A program made the translations under genes and the position numbers. 64,000 nucleotides of DNA, taken from contig CAVTPG010000011.1 in assembly GCA_963736595.1 (NCBI GenBank), positions 248,001 to 312,000 on the forward strand, written 5' to 3'. Below the pieces are notes generated by a model. It was not told the origin of the DNA. It saw only the letters and a program-made list of their open reading frames with translations, and did no database searches. This document shows positions 9,254-18,270 of the stretch, piece after piece; within the stretch, counting starts at the first letter, position 1; each line of letters starts with the position of its first letter. The DNA comes from Parapontixanthobacter sp963736595 (lineage in GTDB: Bacteria; Pseudomonadota; Alphaproteobacteria; Sphingomonadales; Sphingomonadaceae).

Positions 9254-9694
9254 TTACGCTACTTTTTTACGACGTCCGCGCTTTTGTCCAGGCTGACGGC
9301 CCAGACCGATTTTCTTCGCCAGATCGCGGCGGGTTTCGGCATAGTCGGGCGCGACCAGCGGATAATCCGCACCAAGTTCCCAACGTGCTTTGTATTCGGC
9401 CGGAGTCATATCATGCTCTGTCGACAAGTGACGTTTGAGCATTTTCATTTTCTTGCCGCAATCAAGACAGACGATGTGGTCTTTCTTGACTGACGCGCGC
9501 ACCGTGACGGCGGGTTCGGGACGCTCTTCTTCAGCTTCTCCGCCGTGCCCGATTTGGGCCAGTGCTTCATGGACTGTACTGATCAGTCCCGGCACATCGG
9601 CGACATTGACCGAATTGTTGCTGACATGGGCGGATACGATATCCGATGTCAGCGTGATAAGCATCTCTGCCGTATCCGTTTCGAAATTTTCCAT
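9254..9694 (-). CDS. mucR: MucR/Ros family zinc-finger transcriptional regulator
   Basis: Prokaryotic zinc-finger regulator of 146 residues. The finger CLDCGKKMKMLKRHLSTEH gives Cys-X2-Cys and the two histidines, followed by the MTPAEYKARWELGADYPLVA segment that is almost invariant in MucR proteins, and a basic tail KRGRRKKVA. MucR proteins bind AT-rich DNA with low specificity, act as H-NS-like silencers, and regulate exopolysaccharide, motility and cell-cycle genes; they usually repress themselves. The 140-base upstream region is AT-richer than its surroundings, fitting autoregulation, though I cannot define a site. Confidence 0.94.
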   Translation of the reverse strand: MENFETDTAEMLITLTSDIVSAHVSNNSVNVADVPGLISTVHEALAQIGHGGEAEEERPEPAVTVRASVKKDHIVCLDCGKKMKMLKRHLSTEHDMTPAEYKARWELGADYPLVAPDYAETRRDLAKKIGLGRQPGQKRGRRKKVA

Positions 9695-9834
9695 TTAGTT
9701 ACCTTACCGATAGTTTTATGCGACCCCTCTTTTTTGTGTTTTGCTTGAGGAGCAGGCGGGTAATGTCCAACCACAGTTGAAAATACAAGCCAAGGTCACG
9801 CTATGACCCAGAATGCGACATTTTCAAGGTATCA

Positions 9835-10326
9835 TTAGTTAGTTATTACCCGTTTAAAAGTAATGGCATCGATCTTGTTGCCGTCTGCCGTGCGGTAATA
9901 GTCAGTGCGTTGTCCGATCGCTTCGAAATCGCATTTTTCATACAAATTGCGCGCCGGATTGTTCTCGCGCATTTGCAAAAACAAGGCTTCGGCACCGCGC
10001 GCGAGTGCCGCCTTTACGTAACGTCCGATTAATTTTTGCCCAAGTCCTTGGCCGCGCAAGGTGGGCCGGATCGCAACCAGCAGCAATTCCTCTTCGCCCG
10101 GTGCTGCGCGTGACAAAAGGAAGCCTGCTGCCGGGCACTGCGGGTCGGGCCAGTCGCCTGCATCGTCGCATAAAAGATAATGTGTTGAAGGTGTGACAAG
10201 CGCATCGGATAATTGCTTGCGGTTCCACGCTTCGCCCCAATGCGGATCGAACGCGGCATCCATGACCGCCATGATGCGATCGACGTCATCCATTGGAGCA
10301 AGTCTGCTGATCGGATCGCTAGCCAT
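9835..10326 (-). CDS. rimI: Ribosomal protein S18 alanine N-acetyltransferase RimI
   Basis: GNAT-fold acetyltransferase of 163 residues. The acetyl-CoA loop is IRPTLRGQGLGQKLIGRYV and the C-terminal NNPARNLYEKCDFEAIGQRTDYY block matches RimI. It starts three bases after the tsaB stop, and the tsaB-rimI pair is widely conserved. The assignment to S18 acetylation rests on family and context; a broader-specificity N-acetyltransferase is possible. Confidence 0.88.
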   Translation of the reverse strand: MASDPISRLAPMDDVDRIMAVMDAAFDPHWGEAWNRKQLSDALVTPSTHYLLCDDAGDWPDPQCPAAGFLLSRAAPGEEELLLVAIRPTLRGQGLGQKLIGRYVKAALARGAEALFLQMRENNPARNLYEKCDFEAIGQRTDYYRTADGNKIDAITFKRVITN

Positions 10327-10329
10327 GGT

Positions 10330-10965
10330 TTAGACCGGAGCCTTGGCGTCGGGCGGACGGCCATAGATTGGCGACAAACGGTCGGAATAAAGCGCCTGCG
10401 GCAAGTGCGGGAACGCGCGGGCGTCCGGCAAAATGTCAACCGCGATGCCATAGCCACGCTGTGCAACCAAGGGTTCGGCCCGGTTTCCGGCGACAAGTTC
10501 GACTTTGGTTTGTGCTGCCGCGACTTCCGGTTTTAGCGAGCGATGCGGTCCAGTGGGCAATCCTTGCGCATCGAATTCCTGCACGTAAAATTCGCCATGA
10601 CCGCCCGCCATCGCGGCGCAGACTGGTTGCAGGCCATGTTCTTCGCGCGCCATCGCGGCTATCAAGCCAAGCGTGGGGTAGCCCTGAACGGGTACGGACC
10701 AGGCAACCCCCAATGCGCGAGCGGCGGCAAGCCCGATGCGGGTGCCGGTGAAGCTGCCGGGACCAAGCGAGACGAAGATACGCTCAGCCTGTCCTTTATC
10801 GGGCAAGTCAGCAATCATCGGGATAAGGCGCTCGGCATGGCCGCGACCCAGAACCTGATGTGCCGAGCCGAGTAATTGGACCTTATCGAACCCAGTATCG
10901 AGCCCGGTATCGAATAGAGCAATCGAACAGGCTTCGCTGGCCGTGTCGATTACCAGTTCGCGCAT
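10330..10965 (-). CDS. tsaB: tRNA threonylcarbamoyladenosine biosynthesis protein TsaB
   Basis: Partner of TsaD and TsaE in forming t6A37 on ANN-decoding tRNAs. ASKHA-fold features are visible: MRELVIDTASEACSIALF at the N-terminus and VSLGPGSFTGTRIGLAAARAL. The start is set at ATG 10965 rather than the upstream 10986, since TsaB proteins begin directly with the MxxLxIDT strand. Length 211 residues is normal. It lies directly upstream of rimI and is probably co-transcribed with it. Confidence 0.93.
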   Translation of the reverse strand: MRELVIDTASEACSIALFDTGLDTGFDKVQLLGSAHQVLGRGHAERLIPMIADLPDKGQAERIFVSLGPGSFTGTRIGLAAARALGVAWSVPVQGYPTLGLIAAMAREEHGLQPVCAAMAGGHGEFYVQEFDAQGLPTGPHRSLKPEVAAAQTKVELVAGNRAEPLVAQRGYGIAVDILPDARAFPHLPQALYSDRLSPIYGRPPDAKAPV

Positions 10966-11008
10966 AACCCGTCCAATCCTTGCCAAGCCCGCTTAGTTAC
11001 ACCGCGTG

Positions 11009-11617
11009 TCAGACGATCTGATTAAACGTCCCGAAATCGGGACGCGGGCTGCGTCCAAAAACGCTGCTGGGATCGCCATAGCCGACCGAGCAGATCCAGT
11101 CCGCTTTAACATTCGGCTTGTCGGCGAAGAAGGCCTTGGTGACGCCGTCAAGATCAACGCCTGACATCGGCCCGCAATCCAGTCCGATCGCGCGCGCGGC
11201 CAGCATCAGATACGCACCTTGCAAGGCGCTATTGCGGAACGCCGTTTCCTCGCGCTTGTCCTTGTCGCCTGTAAACCAGCTTTTCGCGTCGGTATGAGGG
11301 AACAGCCACGGCAGCTCTTCATGGAAATCCACGTCGTAGCCGATGATGACGGTCGCAGGCGCAGCCAGCACCTTTTCCTTGTTGCCATCGGACGCCAGTT
11401 CGGCAAGTTTTACCTTCTGATCCTGTGATGTGACCCAGATAAAACGGCCCGGCTGACAATTTGCCGAAGTCGGTCCCATTTTCAGCAATTCATAAATTTG
11501 CGCGATTTGCTTTTCGCTCACCGGCTTGTCGAGCCAGCCATTATAGCTGCGTGCTTCGCGGAACAATTGGTCGAGTGCGTGATCGGACAGCAGATTGTCA
11601 TGAAATTGAGTCGGCAT
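11009..11617 (-). CDS. Malonic semialdehyde reductase RutE-like (nitroreductase family)
   Basis: FMN-dependent NAD(P)H oxidoreductase of 202 residues. Conserved blocks include ARSYNGWLDKPV, LLKMGPTSANCQPGRFIWV and AARAIGLDCGPMSGVD, and the C-terminal region SVGYGDPSSVFGRSPRPDF is characteristic of the RutE/HadB subgroup, which reduces malonic semialdehyde to 3-hydroxypropionate. No other pyrimidine-degradation (rut) genes are nearby, so the physiological substrate is open. It lies between nfuA and tsaB on the same strand. Confidence 0.85.
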   Translation of the reverse strand: MPTQFHDNLLSDHALDQLFREARSYNGWLDKPVSEKQIAQIYELLKMGPTSANCQPGRFIWVTSQDQKVKLAELASDGNKEKVLAAPATVIIGYDVDFHEELPWLFPHTDAKSWFTGDKDKREETAFRNSALQGAYLMLAARAIGLDCGPMSGVDLDGVTKAFFADKPNVKADWICSVGYGDPSSVFGRSPRPDFGTFNQIV

Positions 11618-11716
11618 GGGGTTCCTCTATGCGATTAAAGACGGTCTTGGTGCCACTAAGGGTCGTTTAGACATCCTTGTGGACATTTTTGAGGATTTGC
11701 CCGAAAATGGCGCGGC

Positions 11717-12295
11717 TCAGGCAGCGCGGACTTCGGTAACTTCGGGGACATAATGCTTCAAAAGTCCCTCGATACCGTGCTTTAGCGTGGCCGAAGACGA
11801 CGGGCAGCCTGAACACGCTCCTTGCATGGTGAGGTAGACGATGCCCTCCTTGTAACCGCGATAAGCGATATCGCCGCCATCGCCCGCGACAGCAGGGCGA
11901 ACGCGCTCTTCCAGCAAGTCATTGATTTGCTCGATAATTTCGGCGTCGGCCGGGTCGGCTTCGACCATCAGATCGCTTTCCGGCGGGACCGCTATTCCGG
12001 CGGCAGTTCCCGGTGTAAATAGCGGATTTTGCGCGACAAAATGATCGAGCAGAATGGACAGGACTTGTGGTTTCAAATCGCTCCAGCTTACCCCCGGCGC
12101 AGCAGTTACCGATATGAAATCGCTGCCGAAAAAGACGTTCACGACTTCGCCCGTATCGAACAAGGCTTGGGCCAGCGGGCTGGCTTCCGCACTTTCGGGA
12201 TCGGTAAAATCGCGGCTGCCGGATGGCATGATTTCCTGTCCGGGCAGGAACTTCAAGCTGGCGGGATTGGGCGTGGTTTCGGTTTCGATGAACAT
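11717..12295 (-). CDS. NifU family Fe-S scaffold/carrier protein (NfuA-like)
   Basis: Iron-sulfur cluster carrier of 192 residues. The N-terminal Nfu_N domain begins MFIETETTPNPASLKFLPG, a near-universal start for this group, and the C-terminal NifU domain holds the cluster-binding CxxC in QGACSGCPSSSATLKHGIEG. The start is placed at ATG 12295 rather than at the upstream end of the open frame (12775), which is antisense to the M16 protease gene. It is divergently oriented from that protease gene, 90 bases away. Confidence 0.93.
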   Translation of the reverse strand: MFIETETTPNPASLKFLPGQEIMPSGSRDFTDPESAEASPLAQALFDTGEVVNVFFGSDFISVTAAPGVSWSDLKPQVLSILLDHFVAQNPLFTPGTAAGIAVPPESDLMVEADPADAEIIEQINDLLEERVRPAVAGDGGDIAYRGYKEGIVYLTMQGACSGCPSSSATLKHGIEGLLKHYVPEVTEVRAA

Positions 12296-12385
12296 GAATG
12301 CGATGTAGTGGTCCGGAGGGAAACCCGCAAGATAGCCGCGCACATTCACTGGTCCTTCATTGATGGGTTGCTTATAGCTAGCCCT

Positions 12386-15349
12386 ATGAAAACCGTCTCG
12401 CGCGCCGCATGGCGCTTTTCGCTGTGTTTCCTCGCCCTTGGCGCACCTGTCGCCGTTTACGCGCAGGCTTTGCCCGACCAAGCCGCGCCCAGCGCCGCCG
12501 AACAAATCCCCGCACCGCAATTCGTGCAGGGCGAGGGCGAAACGCCATGGCTGTTTGAAAACAGCGATATTCCGGTCGATCCCGAATGGGTATTCGGCGA
12601 GATCGACAATGGCCTGCGCTATGCGACGCGGCTGAACGGCGTGCCGCCGGGCCAGGTCTCCATCCGTATCAGGATCGACGCAGGATCGCTGCATGAAGAA
12701 GACAGCGAGCAGGGCTTTGCGCATCTTCTTGAGCATTTGCTGTTCCGCGAAAGCCAGTATCTCGGCCCATCGCAAGCGATCCCGACCTGGCAGCGACTTG
12801 GCGCGTCATTCGGCAGCGATACCAATGCCGAAACCAGCCCGACACATACGGTGTACAAGCTCGACTTGCCCAATGCCTCCGTTGCCAAAGTCGCGGAAAG
12901 CATGAAATTGCTGTCGGGTATGGTTCGCGCGCCGGCGCTGACGCAGACCAATCTATCTGCCGAAATACCGATTGTGCTGGCGGAAAAGCGCGAGCGCGGA
13001 GGGACCGGGCTGCGCGTGGCCGAGCAAATCCGTGCGACCCTGTTTGCGGGACAACGGCTGGCGACCCGTCTGCCCATCGGAACCGAAGCAACGCTTCGCG
13101 GCGCGACACCTGACGCCGTGCAAGACTTTCACACGCGCTGGTATCGCCCTGAAAACACCGTCATATCGCTGGCAGGTGACATCGACCCGATGCTGGCCGC
13201 CGGATTAATCGAAGAGTGGTTTGCCGACTGGCAAGTGGCAGGCGATGTGACACCCGCACCCGATTTTGGCGATCCGAAAGCACCGGCTGGTTCCGATCCG
13301 GCAAATCCGGTTGGCGAAGTGGCAGTCATCGTGGAAGCTGACGTGCCGCGCAGCTTCACCTATGCTGTGCTGCGTCCGTGGCGACCTGTCGAAGATACGA
13401 TCGTCTATAATGAAGGCCTGATGATGGACGGGCTGGCGCTGGCGCTGATCAATCGCCGCTTGGAAGCGCGCGCACGGGGCGGCGGCAATTTCCTTTATGC
13501 GCAAGTGCAGCAGGACGATATTAGCCGCAGCACCGACGCCACCTTCGTCAGCTTTGCGCCGCTCGATACCGATTGGCGTGCGGCTCTGGCCGATGTGCGC
13601 GGCGTGATCGCCGATGCGCTTGACGCCGCTCCGACCGAGGAAGAAATCGCGCGCGAGGTCGCGGAATATGATGTGAATATGGCCAGCGCGGTCGAGCAGA
13701 AAGCGGTGCAGGCGGGATCGGCTTTGGCCGACAACATCGTCAGCGCGGTGGATATTCGCGAAACCACAGCCGGGCCGGAAACGATTTTGGCGGTCTTCCG
13801 CGGTATGCGCGACAAGGTCACACCGGATTTGATCCTGAAGCACACGCGCGATTTGTTCACTGGGGCGGTGGTTCGCGCAACTTACGTAACGCCGGATGCC
13901 AGCGAAGCCGACGACCAGACACTGCGCCTTGCCATGAGCGAGCAAATTGCCGCCGATGGTTCGGCCCGCCTTGCCGCAAACAGTATCGATTTTGCCGATT
14001 TGCCGCCGGTCGGAGAGCCGGGAGAAGTGGTCGAACGCCGGCCGACTGGCCTGTTCGATATCGAGCAAGTGACGTTTGGCAATGGCGTAAAGGCGCTTTT
14101 ATGGGCGACCGACGCCGAACCCGGACGGGTGGCGGTCAAGGTGCGTTTCGGCGCAGGTTTCCGCACCTTCGATGAAGCCGATGGGCCTTATATCGGCCTT
14201 GGCCGCGCAGCTTTGATCGGCGCAGGCATTGGCGAGCTGGGTCAGGAAGAACTGGATCGTCTGGCGACGGGCCGCAAAATGGGCTTCGACTTCGCAGTGG
14301 AGGATGGCACTTTTTCTTTCTACGCACAAACCCGGCGCGACGATCTGGCCGACCAACTCTACCTGTTTGCGGCCAAGCTGGGAATGCCGCGCTGGGACGA
14401 AAATCCTGTGAGCCGCGCCATTGCCGGTTCGCGCTTGTCCTATGAGAGTTTCGAAACCAGCCCCGCAGCCGTGCTGGGCCGTGATCTGGAATATCTGCTG
14501 CGAAATCGCGATGTCCGGTTCCGTACGCCCGGCCCCGATGTGCTGGCTTCGATGACCGCGCAGGGCTTTCGCGAAACATGGGAGCCGGTCTTGTCCGAGG
14601 GTCCGATCGAAGTGCTGATCTTCGGTGATTTCGATGCCGATGCAGCGATCGAAAGCCTGTCGCGCAGTTTCGGCGCATTGCCGGAGCGCGCTTCGGCCTC
14701 CGATCAGGTTCTGGCCCGGACGCCCGAATTTCCGGCTGCGCAGGACAGCCCCCAAATCCTCACTCATCGGGGCGATGCTGATCAGGCCGCGGCTGTCATT
14801 GCCTGGCCAACCGGCGGCGGCGTCGATGATTTGCGCGAGGGACGCCAGATCGAAATTCTGTCGCAATTGTTCAACAATCGGCTGCTGGATGCTCTGCGCG
14901 AGCGGGTCGGCGCCAGCTATGCGCCCAATGTCGGGGCGAGCTGGCCGAACGATGTCGCGACTGGCGGCCGGATCACGGCATTGGCGCAGTTACGGCCGCA
15001 GGATGTGCCGGTGTTCTTTGATGAAGCTCAGAAAATTGCCGCCGATCTGATTGCCAATCCCGTCGGCGAGGACGAGCTTAAGCTTGTAACCGAGCCTTTG
15101 AGCCAGGCCATCAAGCGGTCCTCCACCGGCAATCTTTTCTGGCTGTTTCAGATCGAGGGCGCAACGGTAGACCCGCGGCTTATCGGGCTCGCGCGTTCGG
15201 TAGGGGTCGATTATTCGCGCACTACGCCGGAACGGATGCAGCAGCTTGCCGCCAAATATTTCGGCCGTCATGATGGCTGGCGTCTGGCGGTCGTGCCGCA
15301 AAGCCAAATTGGCGGAGCCAGCGGAGCCGCTGAACCAAGCGGTCGTTGA
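12386..15349 (+). CDS. Secreted/periplasmic M16 family zinc metallopeptidase
   Basis: Large insulinase-family peptidase of 987 residues with two M16 modules. MKTVSRAAWRFSLCFLALGA then PVAVYA|QA is a Sec signal peptide with a predicted cut near residue 26. The inverted zinc motif HxxEH is intact as HLLEH at residues 113-117, within GFAHLLEHLLFRE. The C-terminal half holds the inactive M16 repeat ending with RERVGASYAPNVGASW. The open frame starts at 12029 inside the divergent nfuA region, but the signal peptide fixes ATG 12386. Likely degrades peptides in the envelope; the substrate is unknown. Confidence 0.92.
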   Translation: MKTVSRAAWRFSLCFLALGAPVAVYAQALPDQAAPSAAEQIPAPQFVQGEGETPWLFENSDIPVDPEWVFGEIDNGLRYATRLNGVPPGQVSIRIRIDAGSLHEEDSEQGFAHLLEHLLFRESQYLGPSQAIPTWQRLGASFGSDTNAETSPTHTVYKLDLPNASVAKVAESMKLLSGMVRAPALTQTNLSAEIPIVLAEKRERGGTGLRVAEQIRATLFAGQRLATRLPIGTEATLRGATPDAVQDFHTRWYRPENTVISLAGDIDPMLAAGLIEEWFADWQVAGDVTPAPDFGDPKAPAGSDPANPVGEVAVIVEADVPRSFTYAVLRPWRPVEDTIVYNEGLMMDGLALALINRRLEARARGGGNFLYAQVQQDDISRSTDATFVSFAPLDTDWRAALADVRGVIADALDAAPTEEEIAREVAEYDVNMASAVEQKAVQAGSALADNIVSAVDIRETTAGPETILAVFRGMRDKVTPDLILKHTRDLFTGAVVRATYVTPDASEADDQTLRLAMSEQIAADGSARLAANSIDFADLPPVGEPGEVVERRPTGLFDIEQVTFGNGVKALLWATDAEPGRVAVKVRFGAGFRTFDEADGPYIGLGRAALIGAGIGELGQEELDRLATGRKMGFDFAVEDGTFSFYAQTRRDDLADQLYLFAAKLGMPRWDENPVSRAIAGSRLSYESFETSPAAVLGRDLEYLLRNRDVRFRTPGPDVLASMTAQGFRETWEPVLSEGPIEVLIFGDFDADAAIESLSRSFGALPERASASDQVLARTPEFPAAQDSPQILTHRGDADQAAAVIAWPTGGGVDDLREGRQIEILSQLFNNRLLDALRERVGASYAPNVGASWPNDVATGGRITALAQLRPQDVPVFFDEAQKIAADLIANPVGEDELKLVTEPLSQAIKRSSTGNLFWLFQIEGATVDPRLIGLARSVGVDYSRTTPERMQQLAAKYFGRHDGWRLAVVPQSQIGGASGAAEPSGR

Positions 15350-15360
15350 AGCTTAAGCCG

Positions 15361-15390
15361 AGTGCGGCAAAGCGCGGCAAAGCGCGGCAA
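15361..15390. repeat. Three-copy 10-bp tandem repeat, AGCGCGGCAA
   Basis: AGTGCGGCAA, AGCGCGGCAA and AGCGCGGCAA stand head to tail just after the M16 protease stop, followed by a degenerate fourth copy near 15391-15403. No ORF or terminator is evident here; it may be a slippage product. Confidence 0.8.
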
Positions 15391-15501
15391 TGCATGGCGG
15401 CAATAGCAGCTTGAGCGCGCAATAGATTAAAAACGGTTGCGTCGCGGCCCGCTATGCTATGCTGTCAGCCTCCATAATACGTCAGGAAAGTCGGGAAAGT
15501 A

Positions 15502-16875
15502 GTGGCACAAGGTTGGACCAAGGATAGCTGGACTTCGTTCGAGGCGAGGCACTTGCCGGTATATGAGGATAAGGCTGCACTGGCCGATGCGACGGCGACG
15601 CTGGAACGCTATCCGCCGCTGGTTTTCGCAGGCGAAGCGCGTGCTTTAAAGTCTGATCTGGCCGATGTGGCAGAAGGCAAAGCGTTCCTTTTGCAAGGCG
15701 GCGATTGCGCCGAAAGTTTTGCAGAATTTCACCCGAACAACATTCGCGACAGCTTCCGCGTCATCCTGCAAATGGCGGTGGTCATGACCTTTGCCAGCAA
15801 GCATCCGGTTATCAAAGTCGGGCGGATGGCAGGGACAATTTGCAAAGCCGCGCAGCTCCCCGACCGAGACCAAAGATGGCGTCACGCTGCCCAGCTATCT
15901 GGGCGACAATGTCAACGGGATCGAGTTCGACCCGGCACAGCGCGTCAACGATCCACAACGTATGGTGCGCGCTTACAGTCAGGCGGCGGCGACACTGAAT
16001 CTGTTGCGCGCATTTGCTGGTGGTGGCTACGCAAATTTAAGGCAGGTTCATCAATGGACCCTCGATTTCATGGGCCGCTCGCCCTGGGCCGACAAGTTTG
16101 CCGAGACTGCCGACCGGATCGGTGAAGCGCTTGATTTTATGGAAGCGTGCGGCATCGATCCGGCAACTGTGCCGCAGCTTCAGGGAACCAGCTTTTACAC
16201 CAGTCACGAGGCTTTGCTGCTCCTTACGAAGAAGCCATGACGCGGCAAGATTCGCTGACCGGGGACTGGTACGATACGTCGGCCCATATGGTCTGGATCG
16301 GCGACCGCACCCGGTTCGAAGGCAGCGCGCATATTGAGTTTGCGCGCGGCATCGGCAATCCACTGGGCATGAAATGCGGGCCGAGCCTTGACCCTGACGA
16401 TCTGCTGCGTTTGCTGGACACGCTTAACCCTGCGCGCGAAGCGGGACGAATGACGCTGATCAGCCGGTTCGGCCATGAGGGCGTAGAGGCGGGTCTGCCG
16501 CGCTTGATCCGCGCGGTGCAGCGCGAAGGACATCCGGTGGTCTGGTCCTGCGACCCGATGCATGGCAATGTCGTGAAATCGGAGAGCGGCTATAAGACGC
16601 GGCCCTTCGATCGCATCTTGTCCGAAACGAAAAGCTTCTTCGCTGTCCATCATGCCGAGGGATCACATCCCGGCGGCGTGCATATCGAGATGACCGGACA
16701 GGACGTCACCGAATGCGTGGGCGGGGCGGTTGCAATCACCGACGAGGCTCTGGGCGACCGTTATCATACGCATTGCGATCCGCGCCTTAACGCTGCGCAA
16801 TCGCTGGAGCTGGCGTTTCTGATGGCGGATATGCTGAACGCACAAGTGACCGAGGCGCAGACGCAAGCGGCTTGA
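15502..16875 (+). CDS. 3-deoxy-7-phosphoheptulonate synthase, class II (plant type), frame interrupted twice
   Basis: First enzyme of the shikimate pathway, joining phosphoenolpyruvate and erythrose 4-phosphate. GTG start at 15502. The N-terminal part (to GRMAG) contains the LLQGGDCAESF block, the middle (VNDPQRMVRAYSQAAATLN; RQVHQWTLDF) lies in a second frame, and the C-terminal part (PLGMKCGPSLDP; VVWSCDPMHGN; GSHPGGVHIEMTG) is back in the first. An extra A at about 15835 turns GRMAGQFAKPRSSPTE into nonsense, and a lost C at about 16222 (CCC read as CC) breaks HEALLLPYEEAMTRQ. The two shifts cancel, so the total is 458 codons including stop. Both errors sit in strictly conserved regions of an essential enzyme, which points to sequencing error. 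Confidence 0.9.
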
Positions 16876-16950
16876 TCCAGCGAGGCTGCGCGCAAAATTG
16901 GCAGCGCGGCTCTTTCAAATTGCGATGTGATGCGCCAAGTAGCGGGGAGC

Positions 16951-18270
16951 ATGAGTCGCAAAGCCCAAGCAAAACCAGTTACGCGCTCTGACAGCTTGCC
17001 GGAGCGAGCCGATGCTTCGGTCGCGTCACAGTTTCGCGCAACCCGTGCCTTAACCGCGGCGCTGGCCAGGCCATTATCCGACGCCGATGCCACGATCCAG
17101 TCGATGGAGGACGCATCGCCCGCGAAATGGCATCTGGCGCATACAACATGGTTTTGGGAGACGTTTCTGCTGCGCGATTATGGCGACAATTATCAGCCAT
17201 ATGACGAGCAATGGCCGTTCCTCTACAATTCTTATTACGAAGCCGAGGGCGACCGGATCGACCGTTTTTCGCGGGGTTTGTTATCGCGCCCGGCCTTGCA
17301 GGAAATCACCGATTATCGCGACCATGTTACGAGCGCGATGGAGATGTTGCTTGATCGCGAGGATGTGTCGCCGCTGATTGAACTTGGCATCGCGCATGAA
17401 CAGCAGCATCAGGAGTTGCTGCTGACTGACATCAAACACGCATTGTATCAAAATCCGCTCGGCCCGGCGATGTGGCCGGATGGCAATATTCCTAAGTCGG
17501 TGGCAAACACGGGCGATGGATCATGGATTGAGCATCCCGGAGGGATTGCGATGATCGGTCACGATGGCGAAGGCTTTGCCTATGATAATGAAGGGCCGCG
17601 CCATCGCGTGCTGCTCGAACCATTCGCTTTGGCTGATCGGCTGGTAACGAATGCCGAATGGGACGCATTTATCGCGGATGGCGGTTATAGCATGGCTTCA
17701 CTGTGGCTATCCGATGGGTGGGCATGGGTGCAATCGGAGGGGATTACCGCCCCGCTATACTGGCGCGACGATGAGTATTTCACGCTGGCAGGTTGGCAAA
17801 AGCGCGACCCCAACGCGCCGGTGACGCATATCTCATACTACGAGGCGGATGCTTTTGCGACCTGGGCCGGAGCGCGTTTGCCTACCGAAATGGAGTGGGA
17901 AGCGATTGCATCAGCCTCGCATGGTGACACGCAGAGAATATCGGCTGATCCGGCCAGTGGCGTGCAGCTTGACTGTCCGGAAAGCGACGGGAATTGGTCC
18001 GTACCGCAACCGCACAATGACGGCGGCGGTGAGGCGCTGTTCGGGAATGGCTGGCAATTTACACGCTCGGCCTATCTGCCCTATCCGCGCTTCGAAGTGC
18101 CAAAGGGCGCTGTCGGCGAATATAACGGCAAATTCATGAGCGGTCAGGTCGTTTTGCGCGGTGCAAGCTGTGCCACGGCGCGGGGGCATTCGCGCAGCTC
18201 GTATCGCAACTTCTTTTACCCGCACCAACGCTGGCAATTTACCGGCATTCGGCTGGCCAAGGATCTTTGA
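16951..18270 (+). CDS. egtB: Ergothioneine biosynthesis protein EgtB-like (sulfoxide synthase)
   Basis: Non-heme iron enzyme that couples trimethylhistidine (hercynine) to a thiol donor. The N-terminal DinB_2 domain has QSMEDASPAKWHLAHTTWFW and the iron-binding histidines in GIAHEQQHQELLLTDIKH; the C-terminal FGE-sulfatase domain ends with CATARGHSRSSYRNFFYPHQ. The open frame begins at 16927; ATG 16951 is chosen because it follows GGGGAG, though spacing is short and ATG 16930 is possible. egtD follows with a 1-base stop/start overlap. No egtA, egtC or egtE lies nearby, so the thiol donor (gamma-glutamylcysteine or cysteine) is not set by context, and a related OvoA- or SenA-like activity cannot be excluded. 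Confidence 0.88.
   Translation: MSRKAQAKPVTRSDSLPERADASVASQFRATRALTAALARPLSDADATIQSMEDASPAKWHLAHTTWFWETFLLRDYGDNYQPYDEQWPFLYNSYYEAEGDRIDRFSRGLLSRPALQEITDYRDHVTSAMEMLLDREDVSPLIELGIAHEQQHQELLLTDIKHALYQNPLGPAMWPDGNIPKSVANTGDGSWIEHPGGIAMIGHDGEGFAYDNEGPRHRVLLEPFALADRLVTNAEWDAFIADGGYSMASLWLSDGWAWVQSEGITAPLYWRDDEYFTLAGWQKRDPNAPVTHISYYEADAFATWAGARLPTEMEWEAIASASHGDTQRISADPASGVQLDCPESDGNWSVPQPHNDGGGEALFGNGWQFTRSAYLPYPRFEVPKGAVGEYNGKFMSGQVVLRGASCATARGHSRSSYRNFFYPHQRWQFTGIRLAKDL

Noticed and set aside
13205..14068. 287-residue minus-strand frame in the M16 protease gene
   Set aside because: Shadow of the protease codons; no domain recognized.
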